DNA from: Bolinopsis microptera
Taxonomy: Eukaryota > Ctenophora > Tentaculata > Lobata > Bolinopsidae
Length of the DNA: 64,000 nucleotides
Direction of reading: 5' to 3'
NCBI RefSeq assembly: GCF_026151205.1
Contig: NC_087078.1
Location: 17,687,118-17,751,117 of the forward strand
Shown: positions 39,464-50,934 of the stretch, in pieces
Numbering within the stretch: the stretch's first letter is position 1
Layout of the letters: every line of letters starts with the position of its first letter
Program-made: the position numbers and the translations under genes
Notes under the pieces: generated by a model
The model's database searches: none
Told to the model about the DNA's origin: nothing
Seen by the model: the letters and a program-made list of their open reading frames with translations, nothing else

Positions 39464-40081
39464 AATCTCTGAAATTTCTGTGCAATTCTAAGAAGAATTA
39501 CGTGAGTTATTATATTATTAAAGGGTTGCGTGTTGGCCACCCTGTATATACAACGTTCCATATGCCAAATCTAAATTCGATAATAAACTTCATATTAGTG
39601 CTGCGTGCTGATTAATGTCCTGGTATGGGAATCAATCCACCCACTAGTGATGATAATATATTTTTGTGTTCGGCTGGTTTAAGTTGCAGCCAGCAGTAAA
39701 AGAATTGAAAATAAATTCCCTTTACATATTTCCGATCAGAACATTTTCGGTGATATTGACTGTCATGTTGATATTATTTAATTGCAAATTGATAAAATTT
39801 GTTATTGTATTTAAAGATGATGTAGAGTTTTTAATCATTAATATGACGTACTAGAATTATAGCTACATCGGTAATATGGCCCATTAAATGTTGTATGTAT
39901 GCGCGTTCAAAGGACCATGAACCTGCAAGTTCTTTTTATTTGTTAGTAGAGCATTTTGGGCTATACTGTGTACTGGTTCTAACAAGTTTATTATCGGATG
40001 TTTATTTATATTTATTATGATATTATTATTCATTTCACATAGCCATGTGTATACGCGTACTGCGTGATGCGCTTGTTTCAC

Positions 40082-40145
40082 AAGTAGACTTCGGCGGTCG
40101 CACGCTACTGCAAGCGAAAGGGCTTTGGCGTTAGAGCAAATTATT
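40082..40145 (-). repeat. Dispersed repeat also at 56600-56660
   Basis: On the minus strand this reads TTGCTCTAAC, AGCCCTTTCGCTTGCAGTAG and GCGACCGCCG. It matches plus-strand 56600-56660 with a few mismatches over about 50 bp, in unrelated surroundings, so it is an interspersed repeat family. Confidence 0.5.
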
Positions 40146-40217
40146 CATTGTAACGGCAATAAAATTTAAATTTTGTTTTCCTGAAAAATGTTGTCTTCCT
40201 TAGTTTATGATAGCAAG

Positions 40218-40360
40218 CACAGGAGGGCCAAAGTGCAAAGAAACTGCTGCTAACTGCTGCTCATTGCTGTTAACTGGCAACTGCTGCTAACTGCTGCAAA
40301 TGGCGCGCGACAGCAGCAGTCTAGTTAGCAGCAGTTTCTTTGCACTTTGGCCCTCCTGTG
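40218..40360. mobile_element. 143-bp foldback with perfect 38-bp arms
   Basis: The arms 40218-40255 and 40323-40360 are exact reverse complements over 38 bp, beginning CACAGGAGGGCCAAAGTGCA. The 67-bp centre is made of CTGCTGCTAACTG-type repeats. No clear target duplication is visible. The other copy has the same unit with errors (about 5716-5853). Confidence 0.8.
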
Positions 40361-40627
40361 AGTCGAGCTTCGTGATTATGATTTGGGTTTGGGTTGGAAT
40401 TAAAGTTTATGTAAAACCGTTTTAATTACCTGAAAACCCATAATTAAAACCATAAAAACCATGAAGTCACGTAATAATTTTGGGCAAGCAAATTAGTAAA
40501 AGCCCTATATAATACGCGTTACTGTAACTATTGTATTTAAAATCAAACTAATTGAATTAACCCAGGAAACTTTACCATTTATTGGTTTGTGGCTGCGCTG
40601 GGGTCGATCTCCGAAATTAAAAGAAAT

Positions 40628-40635
40628 AGATCTAG
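40628..40635. repeat. Left target-site duplication AGATCTAG
   Basis: Identical to 50927-50934 at the other end of the element. The right flank continues with a second overlapping AGATCTAG, so the exact edge has slight ambiguity. Confidence 0.8.
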
Positions 40636-42860
40636 TAGGGTGGATGGTTTTTTAATCGTATTTATGGAATTGGTACCGTTGTAAAGCTTACATTATGACA
40701 GTTCAGATGGCGAAAGTTTTATCGAAAATGGACCAGTCATTGTTCTGGAAATAACAATAATATCAATTGAGTAAACAATAATATCTATGACCAATTTAAC
40801 CATATTAAGAAATGTGGTCGACGATCCAGTATTGAGCATATGTGCAATTGTGCGAGTACAGTATTCTAATTGCCCCCTTCGAGCAGCTAAGGTGCGTCTT
40901 ACTAGCAGTCATGTGACCGAGATCACGTGATAACACCTTTAACTAACTTATAGCCCTGAGGATCAATTGGTACAATGTGTATTGAGGCAAATTGGTCGGG
41001 GTATGTTTTATTATATAATATCAGTATTTACACTGAAACATTCAATAGCTTTCCTTAGCTGTTGGAACAGTGAAAGACCAAAATATTAGATGTTAACCCT
41101 GAGCAAATTGTAGCTTGTAGTTGTACAATTAATATAATCAATAATACTACATACTACCTTGTCGGACTTTATTTAAACGGACTTTAGTTCATAGTTGGAT
41201 GCTAGAAGCCCAAGTTTACAATTTACCTCGGAAATTTATCTCGTACCGTTTTAAAACCAGATCTCGGAGAAAGCTTCACCTTAGAGTATTTTAAACCTAA
41301 TTCTCGGTCAGACGTTTTACAATCTCCGAACAGTGTGACTATAATTATTTGGCCAGTTGGTAGATCACCGACCGGCTATAAGCCGGCTACTAACCGGCTA
41401 TAAGCCGGCTTATAGCCGGCTACAATTTTTATAGCCGGCTATAAGCCGGCTTATAGCCGGTTAGTAGCCGCTTACATTTGATGTTGAGCGACGGCTATTA
41501 GCCGGTTATAAGCCTGCTATTAGCCGTTTTGGTATTAAAAGTGGTTATAAGCCGGCTATAAGCCGGCTTATAGCCGGTTAGTAGCCGCTTACATTTGTTG
41601 TTGAGCGACGGCTATTAGCCGGTTATAAGCCTGCTATTAGCCGTTTTGGTATTAAAAGTGGTTATGTTATAAGCCGGCTATAAGCCGGCTATAAGCCGGT
41701 TATAAGATATTAACTCAACTATGCATCGTACTGAACGATAGTCAGGAGCCGGCTATAAGAAATTCAGTGAAAACGGCTATTAGCCGGTTATAAGCCGGCT
41801 ATTAGCCGTTTAGGTATCGAAAGTGGTTATAAGCCGGCTATAAGCCGGTTATAAGATATTAACTCAGTTCAGTACGATGAAGTTAAGTTAATATCTTATA
41901 GCCGGCTTATAGCCGGCTTATAACCACTTTCGATACCTAAACGGCTAATAGCCGGCTTATAACCGGCTAATAGCCGTTTTCGCTGAATTTCTTATAGCCG
42001 GCTCCTGACTATCGTTCAGTACGATGAAGTTGAGTTAATATCTTATAACCGGCTTATAGCCGGCTTATAGCCGGCTTATAACCACTTTCGATACCTAAAC
42101 GGCTAATAGCCGGCTTTTAACCGGCTAATAGCCGTTTTCACTGAATTTCTTATAGCCGATACCTAAACGGCTAATAGCCGGCTTATAACCGGCTTATAGC
42201 CGTCGCTCAACAACAAATGTAAGCGGCTACTAACCGGCTATAAGCCGGCTTATAGCCGGCTATAAAAATTGTAGCCGGCTATAAGCCGGTTTATAGCCGG
42301 CTTATAACCGGCTTATAGCCGGTCGGTGATCTACCAATTTCCCCTTCATAGTTGGATGCTAAAAGCCCAAGTGTTCATTTTAATGTCCGTTCATTTCAAT
42401 ATCCGTTCAAATTTTGGAGGACATCCTAAGTAGACGGACCCTTCCGAGTAGTACAACCTATTTCTTGGGCAGCAGTTTGAGTTTAGCTCGTACCGTTTTA
42501 AAACCAGATCTTGGAGCAGAGTTCACCTTAGAGTATTTGAAACCTAGTTCCCGGGCAGCAGTTCAGCACTTTTAATCAGAACCCACGAATTTATTTTTCC
42601 TGGTATTACCATTCACCAATTAGTGTTAAATTCATGCCATATTAAAACCAACGGGGTGTTATGATTATGTAACTTGCGGTTTCATTGAAGAAGTGGCTTT
42701 GAAACAATTTGCACTGCAATAGCCCCTAAGCTTATTTAACAATATTCCTCATGAAGGCCAAGGTTAGCTTGCTCAATGGACACTTTTAACAAATTTTTCA
42801 GGCCTCAGGGTAACTTCATGATTACTGTAACTGAAATTCCATGTTCTGCAAAATATTGAT
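40636..42860. repeat. Left terminal inverted repeat
   Basis: Complementary to about 47610-50926. In order inward: unique-looking 700 bp, a GTACCGTTTTAAAACCAGAT-containing unit, the AAGCCGGC palindromic block (about 41370-42330), more GTTTTAAAACCAGATC units, then the GGTATTACCATTCACCAATT to TTTAACAATATTCCTCATGA segment just outside the gene. Confidence 0.85.
41370..42330. repeat. Palindromic TATAAGCCGGCTTATA satellite block
   Basis: Built of alternating TATAAGCCGGC and GCCGGCTTATA words, GGTTATAAGCCGGCTATTAG and CGTACTGAACGATAGTCAGG segments, in both orientations. The block can fold on itself as well as pair with its partner at about 49540-50200. Confidence 0.85.
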
Positions 42861-42986
42861 TGATGTGCCTAAAATCCATGCCCCAAAATTACCATCACAT
42901 ATTAGTCTCAATATTCGATAATCGTATAGCTATAAGTACAGCAGCGCCATCAATAACACCAATTTTATAATTTTTTGAGCACCACC

Positions 42987-45900
42987 ATGAAACTTGAAGA
43001 TTTTGTTAAACCAGATCGTTTAAATTCATTTTGTCGTCCAACTCTGCTACGTCATGTTTTGTCACATTTACTTTTTCTCGTCGAAGAAGCCAATATAGGT
43101 AGGAAGAAAAAACTTTCGATTTTTGAGTTCTACCGTCCTGTTGCTATTGACCTGCTTGCTTTGTACGATGTCACAGAAAAGTCCGAAATTCGTAGAATTG
43201 CACCTGGTATTGCTAAGTAAGTACCATATTTTTATGTTCTCATATTTGGCGTCAATATACTATTCGTTGATATTTAAGTGCTTTTTCCGATCTGTTTTAT
43301 TCATTCCGTTTCTATTTATTTATGCAGTTTGTATTTAGCGTTCATATCCGGTGTGGATAATTGCCAATCGTGATTCGTGTGACTGATATTCATAGTCCAT
43401 TCTAGTTAATATAATGCTATTTATAATTATATTTCTTATAAAATTGGTTACGCTATTTGTAATTTGAAAACTATTGCAGGAAAATAAGAACCATTGATAC
43501 AAAACTCCGAGATCTCTCAGCTAAGGCGGCACAGTCCAGGATGGACAAGTTCACTAACAGTCTAAATGAACCTTTTGATGTCCTACCCAAAAAGAAACTT
43601 GAAGTTGAAGCCCCTGTGCAAGTTAATCTCATCACTCCTGCTCTCAGCGATGTTACTACATCAGATTTATTGCCCGTAAGCACTTTTCAATACGAATACA
43701 TAATTAGTTGTTAAAATAGCCTAACTGAGATAATATTGATATAATATCATTGACCGTCAAATGATCAATTTAATCTCTGCGCCGACATTGTGATAATTGA
43801 TAAAGGGAGCTGTTGTAATGAACAATTTTTAGAACACAACCTAACTTTTATTTTCACATAAAAGTATATTTAAATGCCCTGGCCGTCTTTAATAAAATCA
43901 CGGACAACAATACAATTACTTGTTAACGACAGGTTGTTTATCTAAGCGATGACTCAGCAAGTCAACATAGCTACATTGACCCAAGAGATGAAAAGGATGC
44001 TGATTTTCATCCAGCCTCGTCGAGTTCCTCTACTAGTGCTTCGGAAACACCGAAAATCACGGTTTCCACTTACCTGAACTGCAGTCTGGATGGTATGGCA
44101 GCTGAGTTAGAAAGAAATTCTGCCGGCTTGGAGTCGACGGCACGCACGTTAACATCATTTTGCAGGGAACTATACAAAGGGGGTCATCTACAGCAGCCAT
44201 TTGTTGTTCCCCGGTCAAAACTTCAAAGCACATGTAAAAGAGATGGAAAGAAGAGGCTTGAAGCACTGTCAACTCGTTCTCCGTTAGGTTTGTACATATA
44301 ATGTCTTAACGTTAATCAGCTTAGTTTTTGTCTTTGACTTTTGGACATATTTATTACTACAAAAAACTTTTAACTTTACTATTAGAATGAGTATGCTATA
44401 AATTAAAACTTGTTATTTTGCAGCAATATTCTTTGACGGAAAGGAGGATAAGAATATAAGGATGAGCCAAAAAGATGAAAAAGGTCACATACGACATAGT
44501 GTGGGGAAACGGAGCCACTACTCTGTGGTAGAACAGCCTGGTGCGATCCCTCTTGGGATGTTTGTTCCAGAACAATCGACTGGTAAGCATTACTATTATT
44601 TAGATTAAACTTCGATTGAAAGTACGTTTAAAATTGTTCTTCTCCAGATTAGTGGTATAATGAACAGTTTAATGTTACAATTATATGTCTCGTTCCTGCA
44701 TCAGATTTCCGGAAAGGCTCTGCAGTTACACTGTAACATTTATGCGGATTCTTTGTTGATTACTTAATGTTTATATAGGTAGAGGCATTGCTGTTGGATT
44801 GTATGACTACTTCCTAAGTCGTGGCATAACCACGGACAATACATTGTCTATAGGTGGAGACAACACTAGTGTTAATTCTGGCTACTTGGTAAGCAAATAA
44901 CTCATTTTTCATTTACGATTAAAAACTTTTTATGTTATAGCTGAGCATTGGACACTATCAAACAGCGACACAACCATTTCGTTCTCATAAAAATGTTGAA
45001 ATAAATCATTTTCAGGGAGGTGCTTTTCGAGAGTTTGAGGTTCTGCTACATCGAGCACTCCAAAGAGCCCTGTGCCTCTTACACCAAGTGGAACTCCCCC
45101 TAAGGAAATTGTACTTTCACTATGGAGGATCGACCAAGGGTGTGTTATTTACTTTAAAATTGAAGCTCTGTAGTCTTTTAGAATAACAGTTCAAAATTTC
45201 CACAATATTAAACATTCCTTACTGTAACAATTGCAAGGATTTCCTTGATAACTAAACGAATAAATTATAATTGTGATTAATATCATCATCGTTAATTCTT
45301 ACTTTCTAATACTTACACTTAAAGTAAAGTATCTATATTATGTATCATTACAGCACCTGGTGACTTTGACGGACCTATGGGGCCTTTCATTATGTCCAAC
45401 GAACTTTGGCTGAAACCAGTTAGAGTTTTCAAAACGATCGGTAAAGATTTTCCTCGACTGCCCCAAGAGGTGATATATAATTTAAATTGTTATAACTAAT
45501 GAATAATCTTATTTTTGGATAGTTAGTACGTTTCTAATTTGCTGATAAGATAGTGCTGAACCGTTTTCCAGTTCCATGTTTGTCAACCATTGCGATAATT
45601 CTCGACGAAATCATAGAGCTCTTCCCAAGCAATATTAAATTAATTGCCATATTTTTTTCAGACATTGAGTAAGATGTCGAATGATGGCAAGTTGATGTAT
45701 AAGTATTGCATCACTGTCGAGACTGGTTTACACGACGACTTCGTGTACAATACAATCGGAAACTGCTCTACTGCTCGGTGGATTACGTTTGGAGCCAGAA
45801 TCCTCCGATTTTACATATCGGGGGATCTTTCCTACAACACCCATATTTCTGAGTGTTTAGAGAGGATGGTGAACTTTATTGTAAATGTATATTACAAGGT

Positions 45901-47386
45901 ACAAATCAGAATATAGTGCTGGCACTTGTGAATTGCTTGCTAATTTTTATTGAAATAAATGATTTTAGAATATTGATTGAAAATGTACAGCATATGTTTT
46001 CTTTGTACCAAAGCTGCTCAGAGTTTCTATTAAATCGGACTTAAATAATTACTACTAGCATTTGATGGTTCTAATTCAATAGGTGTTTGCCAACATTAAG
46101 ATGAGGAGCAGCTTAACAGACGCCCCAGCCCATCTTTTCGATCAGATACGACTCACATGGAAACACTGCGAACCAGCAGAGCGTAAGGTCGTTTTTGAGT
46201 CGATACAACAGAACGGCTATATGGCTCATCCCGAGAGCGTGATACTCGCCATGCTAGGTATGAATGACAACGAATAGTGAATATTATTTAAAAACTATAA
46301 TACATGAAGTATAAGCCGCTCGTTTCCTTGCCGTGTGATCATCGCATTTATGTCTTTATCTGTTATATCTCCAAATAACATCATAGTAATAAGAGTATAA
46401 TATCATCATAGCAGTAAATATTCAACTTATATTCTGTACTTACGTCCGAATTCTTGCAGTTATAAATAAAATTAATAAATGCACAATTGCTCCTAGAATC
46501 GCTTGAATTTAACACATTATTCAACCCGCAAGATTTTACATCTATAATAGTATAGATATACTATACCTATAGCATATTTTTACCCAGGCGATCACAACAA
46601 AGACCATCGAGAGAAAGGAATAGGGATTGTAAAGAATATTCGTCAATCAGAGGAGTGGGACAAGCACGTCGAAAGAGAGTCTGGTGTTCAGCGACCTAGA
46701 CGAATCCGACATTTCAAGTCCCCAAAGATATTCTTCGGATGTAAAACATATATGGAGATGGTCAGACTGAAGGTTGTGGTGAGTTTATAGATTATGTATA
46801 ATGATAGCAAAGTCTGGCAAACTAAAAGTGAGAACTCTTCGTGGTCATTCTACTGAACTAGTAGAATGCAGAATTTGTTAACTAATTTGCTTTACCAACT
46901 CTGTCAAATATTCCACGGGACTCGGTCCCTGTTTAGTGTTTAGCTTATAGTTATATTATACTAGTATTACCATTTACCGGTCAAATAAATAATTTTCCCT
47001 TCAATCAGAAAGAGAACGGTCCGGTTCCAAAGAAGATAATCTTCGAAACGTACGACAATGAGTGGGAGCCAGTAACTTGCCCTCCCCTCATCTCCAAAAT
47101 GTCAACTGCTGACCTGGAAAAGATAAGGGAAGCCCCCCTGGTTTGTAAGATTCCTTGCCATAGTCAATCTGTGGAACACACTGTTGCACTTGTGTCCCAC
47201 GCTGCTCAACGACGTCGGACTGAAGACACTCAGCTGATGAGTGTCCTTCAGATAGGAGCTGCACGGAAAGAGTTTTCGGGTAGAGTAACGCACAAGCGGT
47301 ACAGAACTGAAACAGACTCGACTCCAAAGTCGAAGAAAGTTAAAGATACGCCCTTTAACAGGGAACTATTTAAGGATTTCGATTAA
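42987..47386 (+). CDS. 11-exon transposase-like gene, 756 residues
   Basis: Exons 42987-43216, 43480-43675, 43933-44287, 44424-44582, 44779-44888, 45016-45139, 45354-45469, 45662-45898, 46083-46257, 46588-46778 and 47009-47386 join with consistent phase at all ten GT-AG introns to 2271 nt, ending in TAA. The ATG has a strong ACCACC context. The N-terminal 260 residues are not recognised. Residues about 338-348 (IGGDNTSVNSG) followed by CLLHQVELPLR (370-380), RWITFGARILRFY in exon 8 and AHPESVILAMLG in exon 9 match a multicopy protein family I know from invertebrate genomes. The DN(T/S)xN...CxxHxxEL pattern resembles the RNase H-like core of hAT transposases. It is the only gene in the element and is flanked by its TIRs, so transposase is the natural inference. 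Confidence 0.85.
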
Positions 47387-48708
47387 TAGACTTCAAATTA
47401 GTATAATCTATAAACTGAAAGTGGATGGTAATGAATTGTTGATAAATAACTATAAGTACTTTTGGAAAATAGTATTATTTATATTAAAATACTGTAATGA
47501 AAATCGAAGTTTTACAAATATATGAATTATGAAAAAAGAAAGTTCTGTTTTTAATTTTGTCATATAAGTATTAAGTGTTGGCGAAAAAATCATGGTACAT
47601 TTTGTTGTAAAAAATTGGAACTTCGGTAACGCTAACAGTAATTATGAAATTGCCCTGAAAAATGTGTTAAAAGTGTCCATTGAGCAAGCTCACCCTCATG
47701 AGGAATATTGTTAAATAAGCTTAGGGGCTATTGCAGTGCAAATTGTTTCAAAGCCACTTGTTCAATTAACCGCAAGTTACATAATCATAACACCCCGTTG
47801 GGTCTAATATGGCATGAATTTAACACTAATTGGTAAATGGTAATACCAGGAAAAATAAATTTGTGGGTTCTGATTAATAGTATCTCATAACATAGTCATA
47901 GTATAATTTAGTATTAACTAGTTGCAGTGTTCAATGCAGATCGAAAAATTAAATTCAAAACCAAGTAGTATGAATATGTCATGGTTTATTCAATATAACA
48001 GTAGTAGTACAATATGAATAATAATTTAATTTAAAGCGATACGAGCTAAACTGCTGCCCGTAATTAGGCTTCAAATACTCTAAGGTGAACTCTGCTCCAA
48101 GATCTGGTTTTAAAACGGTACGATCTATACTGCTGCCCAAGAGTTAGGTTCCAAATACTCTAAGGTGAACTATGCTCAAAGATTTGGTTTTAAAACGGTA
48201 CAATCCGAACAGTGTGACTATAATTTCACAATACAGTATAATATAGTCGCACTGTTCAGAGATTGTAGCCGGCTTATAACCACTTTCGATACCTAAACGG
48301 CTATTAGCCGGTTATAAGCCGGCTATTAGCCGTTTAGGTATCGAAAGTGGTTATAAGCCGGCTATAAGCCGGCTATAAGCCGCAGAGGCACATATTAGGT
48401 GCGGTAAAAAAATTGAAATTATGCAGTACCTCACCTGACTATAAAGGTTAAATGTGCGGTAAGGTGCGGTAAATTTTTACCAATTATGCGGCAAATGTGC
48501 GGCGATTTTTTCGAAATTTGTGCGGGAATTGTGCGGTTTTCTTTTGCATTTTCTCAAGGACTTTGGAAATTCTAAACGTATAACCGCCGCTCTTATCAAA
48601 AATAGGTCTGTTTATGTGTTACTGAGGGTGTAGTTCTTTACTAAGACCATGATTGAACCTAATATTGAGATTCAGTTATCTGAGAACAGTGACTTGATCT
48701 GGTAGAGA

Positions 48709-48843
48709 TCAGGAGACAGTTATTTGAAGACGCCTCTTGATAGAGTCGATCAGATCCCATGCAGGTATCTTCTGTTTCTTGTGTGGTGAGCTTGATGATG
48801 GGTCACTGTCTGTAGCTGTTCGTTTCTTTAGGAAACGGTCCAT
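48709..48843 (-). pseudogene. hAT transposase N-terminus-like fragment
   Basis: A 44-codon frame starting MDRFLKKRTATDSD and continuing through a serine run and PHKKQK resembles the MD(K/R)FL...KKxR start of many hAT and ZMYM/ZBED-like transposase-derived proteins. No BED finger or catalytic region follows, so only the first exon seems to remain. This supports the hAT nature of the nested element. Confidence 0.45.
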
Positions 48844-48939
48844 GACGTTGTGATGTGATATAGAGTAATCATATGATGTGGTGAAGTTACGAATGATAAC
48901 TGATACACTATAATCGAAGTACGGTAACGACGAGGGTTC

Positions 48940-49335
48940 CATAACGGCCTGGGTCACGGTCCCGAAAGGGCCTGGGTCACGGTCCCGAAAGGGCCTGGGT
49001 AACGGTCCCGAAAGGGCCTGGGTCACGGTCCCGAAAAGGCCTGGGTCACGTGATAACCGGGTCACGTGGCCTAGGCATGAGTTCCAAAAGGGCCTGAGTC
49101 ACGGTCCCGAAAGGGCCTGGGTCAGGGTCCCGAAAGGGCCTGGGTCACGTGGTAACTGGGTCAAGTGGCCTAGGTATGAGTTCCAAAAGGGCCTGGGTCA
49201 CGGTCCCGAAAGGGCCTGGGTCAGGGTCCCGAAAGGGCCTGGGTCAGGGTCCCGAAAGGGCCTGGGTCACGGTCCCGAAAGGGCCTGGGTCAGGGTCCCG
49301 AAAGGGCCTGAGTCACGGTCCTAAAAGAGCCCGAC
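48940..49335. repeat. 23-bp tandem array (GGGCCTGGGTCACGGTCCCGAAA)
   Basis: About fourteen copies of a 23-bp unit made of GGGCCTGGGTCA plus CGGTCCCGAAA, in three blocks separated by two longer spacers that contain GGGTCACGTG and GTGGCCTAGG. Sub-units vary between GGGTCACGG and GGGTCAGGG. Long open frames across it on both strands are by-products of the repeat. Confidence 0.9.
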
Positions 49336-50926
49336 TTTTAAAATATTTTGGTTTTTACACTCGAAAATCTTAACGCGAAAATTTCAAAATTATGCGAAAT
49401 TACGCGAAAATTCTAGATTATGCGGAAATATGCAGAAAATTACAAAATGTGCGGAAAACAATAAATTATGCGGAAATGTGCGGAAAACGGTAAATTGTGC
49501 GATCCCGCACCCATCGCACCTAATATGTGCCTCTGAATTAAGCCGGTTATAAGATATTAACTCAACTTCATCGTACTGAACGATAGTCAGGAGCCGGCTA
49601 TAAGAAATTCAGCGAAAACGGCTATTAGCCGGTTATAAGCCGGCTATTAGCCGTTTAGGTATCGAAAGTGGTTATAAGCCGGCTATAAGATATTAACTTA
49701 ACTTCATCGTACTGAACTGAGTTAATATCTTATAACCGGCTTATAGCCGGCTTATAACCACTTTCGATACCTAAACGGCTAATAGCCGGCTTATAACCGG
49801 CTAATAGCCGTTTTCACTGAATTTCTTATAGCCGGCTCCTGACTATCGTTCAGTACGATGCATAGTTGAGTTAATATCTTATAACCGGCTTATAACATAA
49901 CCACTTTTAATACCAAAACGGCTAATAGCAGGCTTATAACCGGCTAATAGCCGTCGCTCAACAACAAATGTAAGCGGCTACTAACCGGCTATAAGCCGGC
50001 TTATAGCCGGCTTATAACCACTTTTAATACCAAAACGGCTAATAGCAGGCTTATAACCGGCTAATAGCCGTCGCTCAACATCAAATGTAAGCGGCTACTA
50101 ACCGGCTATAAGCCGGCTTATAGCCGGCTATAAAAATTGTAGCCGGCTATAAGCCGGCTTATAGCCGGTTAGTAGCCGGCTTATAGCCGGTCGGTGATCT
50201 ACCAACTGGCCAAATAATTATAGTCACACTGTTCGGAGATTGTAAAACGTCTGACCGAGAATTAGGTTTAAAATACTCTAAGGTGAAGCTTTCTCCGAGA
50301 TCTGGTTTTAAAACGGTACGAGATAAATTTCCGAGGTAAATTGTAAACTTGGGCTTCTAGCATCCAACTATGAACTAAAGTCCGTTTAAATAAAGTCCGA
50401 CAAGGTAGTATGTAGTATTATTGATTATATTAAATGTACAACTACAAGCTACAATTTGCTCAGGGTTAACATCTAATATTTTGGTCTTTCACTGTTCCAA
50501 CAGCTAAGGAAAGCTATTGAATGTTTCAGTGTAAATACTGATATTATATAATAAAACATACCCCGACCAATTTATCTCAATACACATTGTACCAATTGAT
50601 CCTCAGGGCTATAAGTTAGTTAAAGGTGTTATCACGTGATCTCGGTCACATGACTGCTAGTAAGACGCACCTTAGCTGCTCGAAGGGGGCAATTAGAATA
50701 CTGTACTCGCACAATTGCACATATGCTCAATACTGGATCGTCGACCACATTTCTTAATATGGTTAAATTGGTCATAGATATTATTGTTTACTCAATTGAT
50801 ATTATTGTTATTTCCAGAACAATGACTGGTCCATTTTCGATAAAACTTTCGCCATCTGAACTGTCATAATGTAAGCTTTACAACGGTACCAATTCCATAA
50901 ATACGATTAAAAAACCATCCACCCTA

Positions 50927-50934
50927 AGATCTAG
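50927..50934. repeat. Right target-site duplication AGATCTAG
   Basis: Identical to 40628-40635. Confidence 0.8.

Larger units (their letters stand above)
48383..49535 (-). mobile_element. Nested hAT-like element, non-autonomous
   Basis: It starts CAGAGGCACATATTAGGTGC and ends with the exact complement (21-bp TIR, 49515-49535), interrupting the palindromic arm of the larger element. CAGAGGCA is a typical hAT-type end. The flanks allow a duplication ATAAGCCG/TTAAGCCG (7 of 8), but the host sequence is itself repetitive there. The interior has AAATTATGCGGAAAT/GTGCGG-rich subterminal repeats, a short hAT-like N-terminal frame and a 23-bp tandem array. Confidence 0.7.
40636..50926 (+). mobile_element. 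10.3-kb DNA transposon with 2.2-kb TIRs
   Basis: The element begins TAGGGTGGATGG at 40636 and ends with the exact reverse complement at 50926. Both sides carry the same 8-bp target duplication, AGATCTAG (40628-40635 and 50927-50934). The inverted arms extend from the ends to about 42860 on the left and about 47610 on the right; the right arm is longer only because a 1.15-kb element is nested in it. Between the arms lies one 11-exon gene. The TAGGG terminus and 8-bp duplication fit the hAT superfamily, but kilobase TIRs are unusual for hAT, and KDZ or P-type assignments are not excluded. Confidence 0.88.
47610..50926. repeat. Right terminal inverted repeat
   Basis: Reverse complement of the left arm. 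It contains the AAGCCGGC block at about 49540-50200, a shorter piece at about 48250-48382, and the nested element 48383-49535 between them. Confidence 0.85.

Noticed and set aside
48844-49373. Frames such as GPKGPGSGSRKGLGQGPERAW
   Set aside because: By-product of the 23-bp tandem array; only the segment below 48843 with MDRFLKK has family resemblance.
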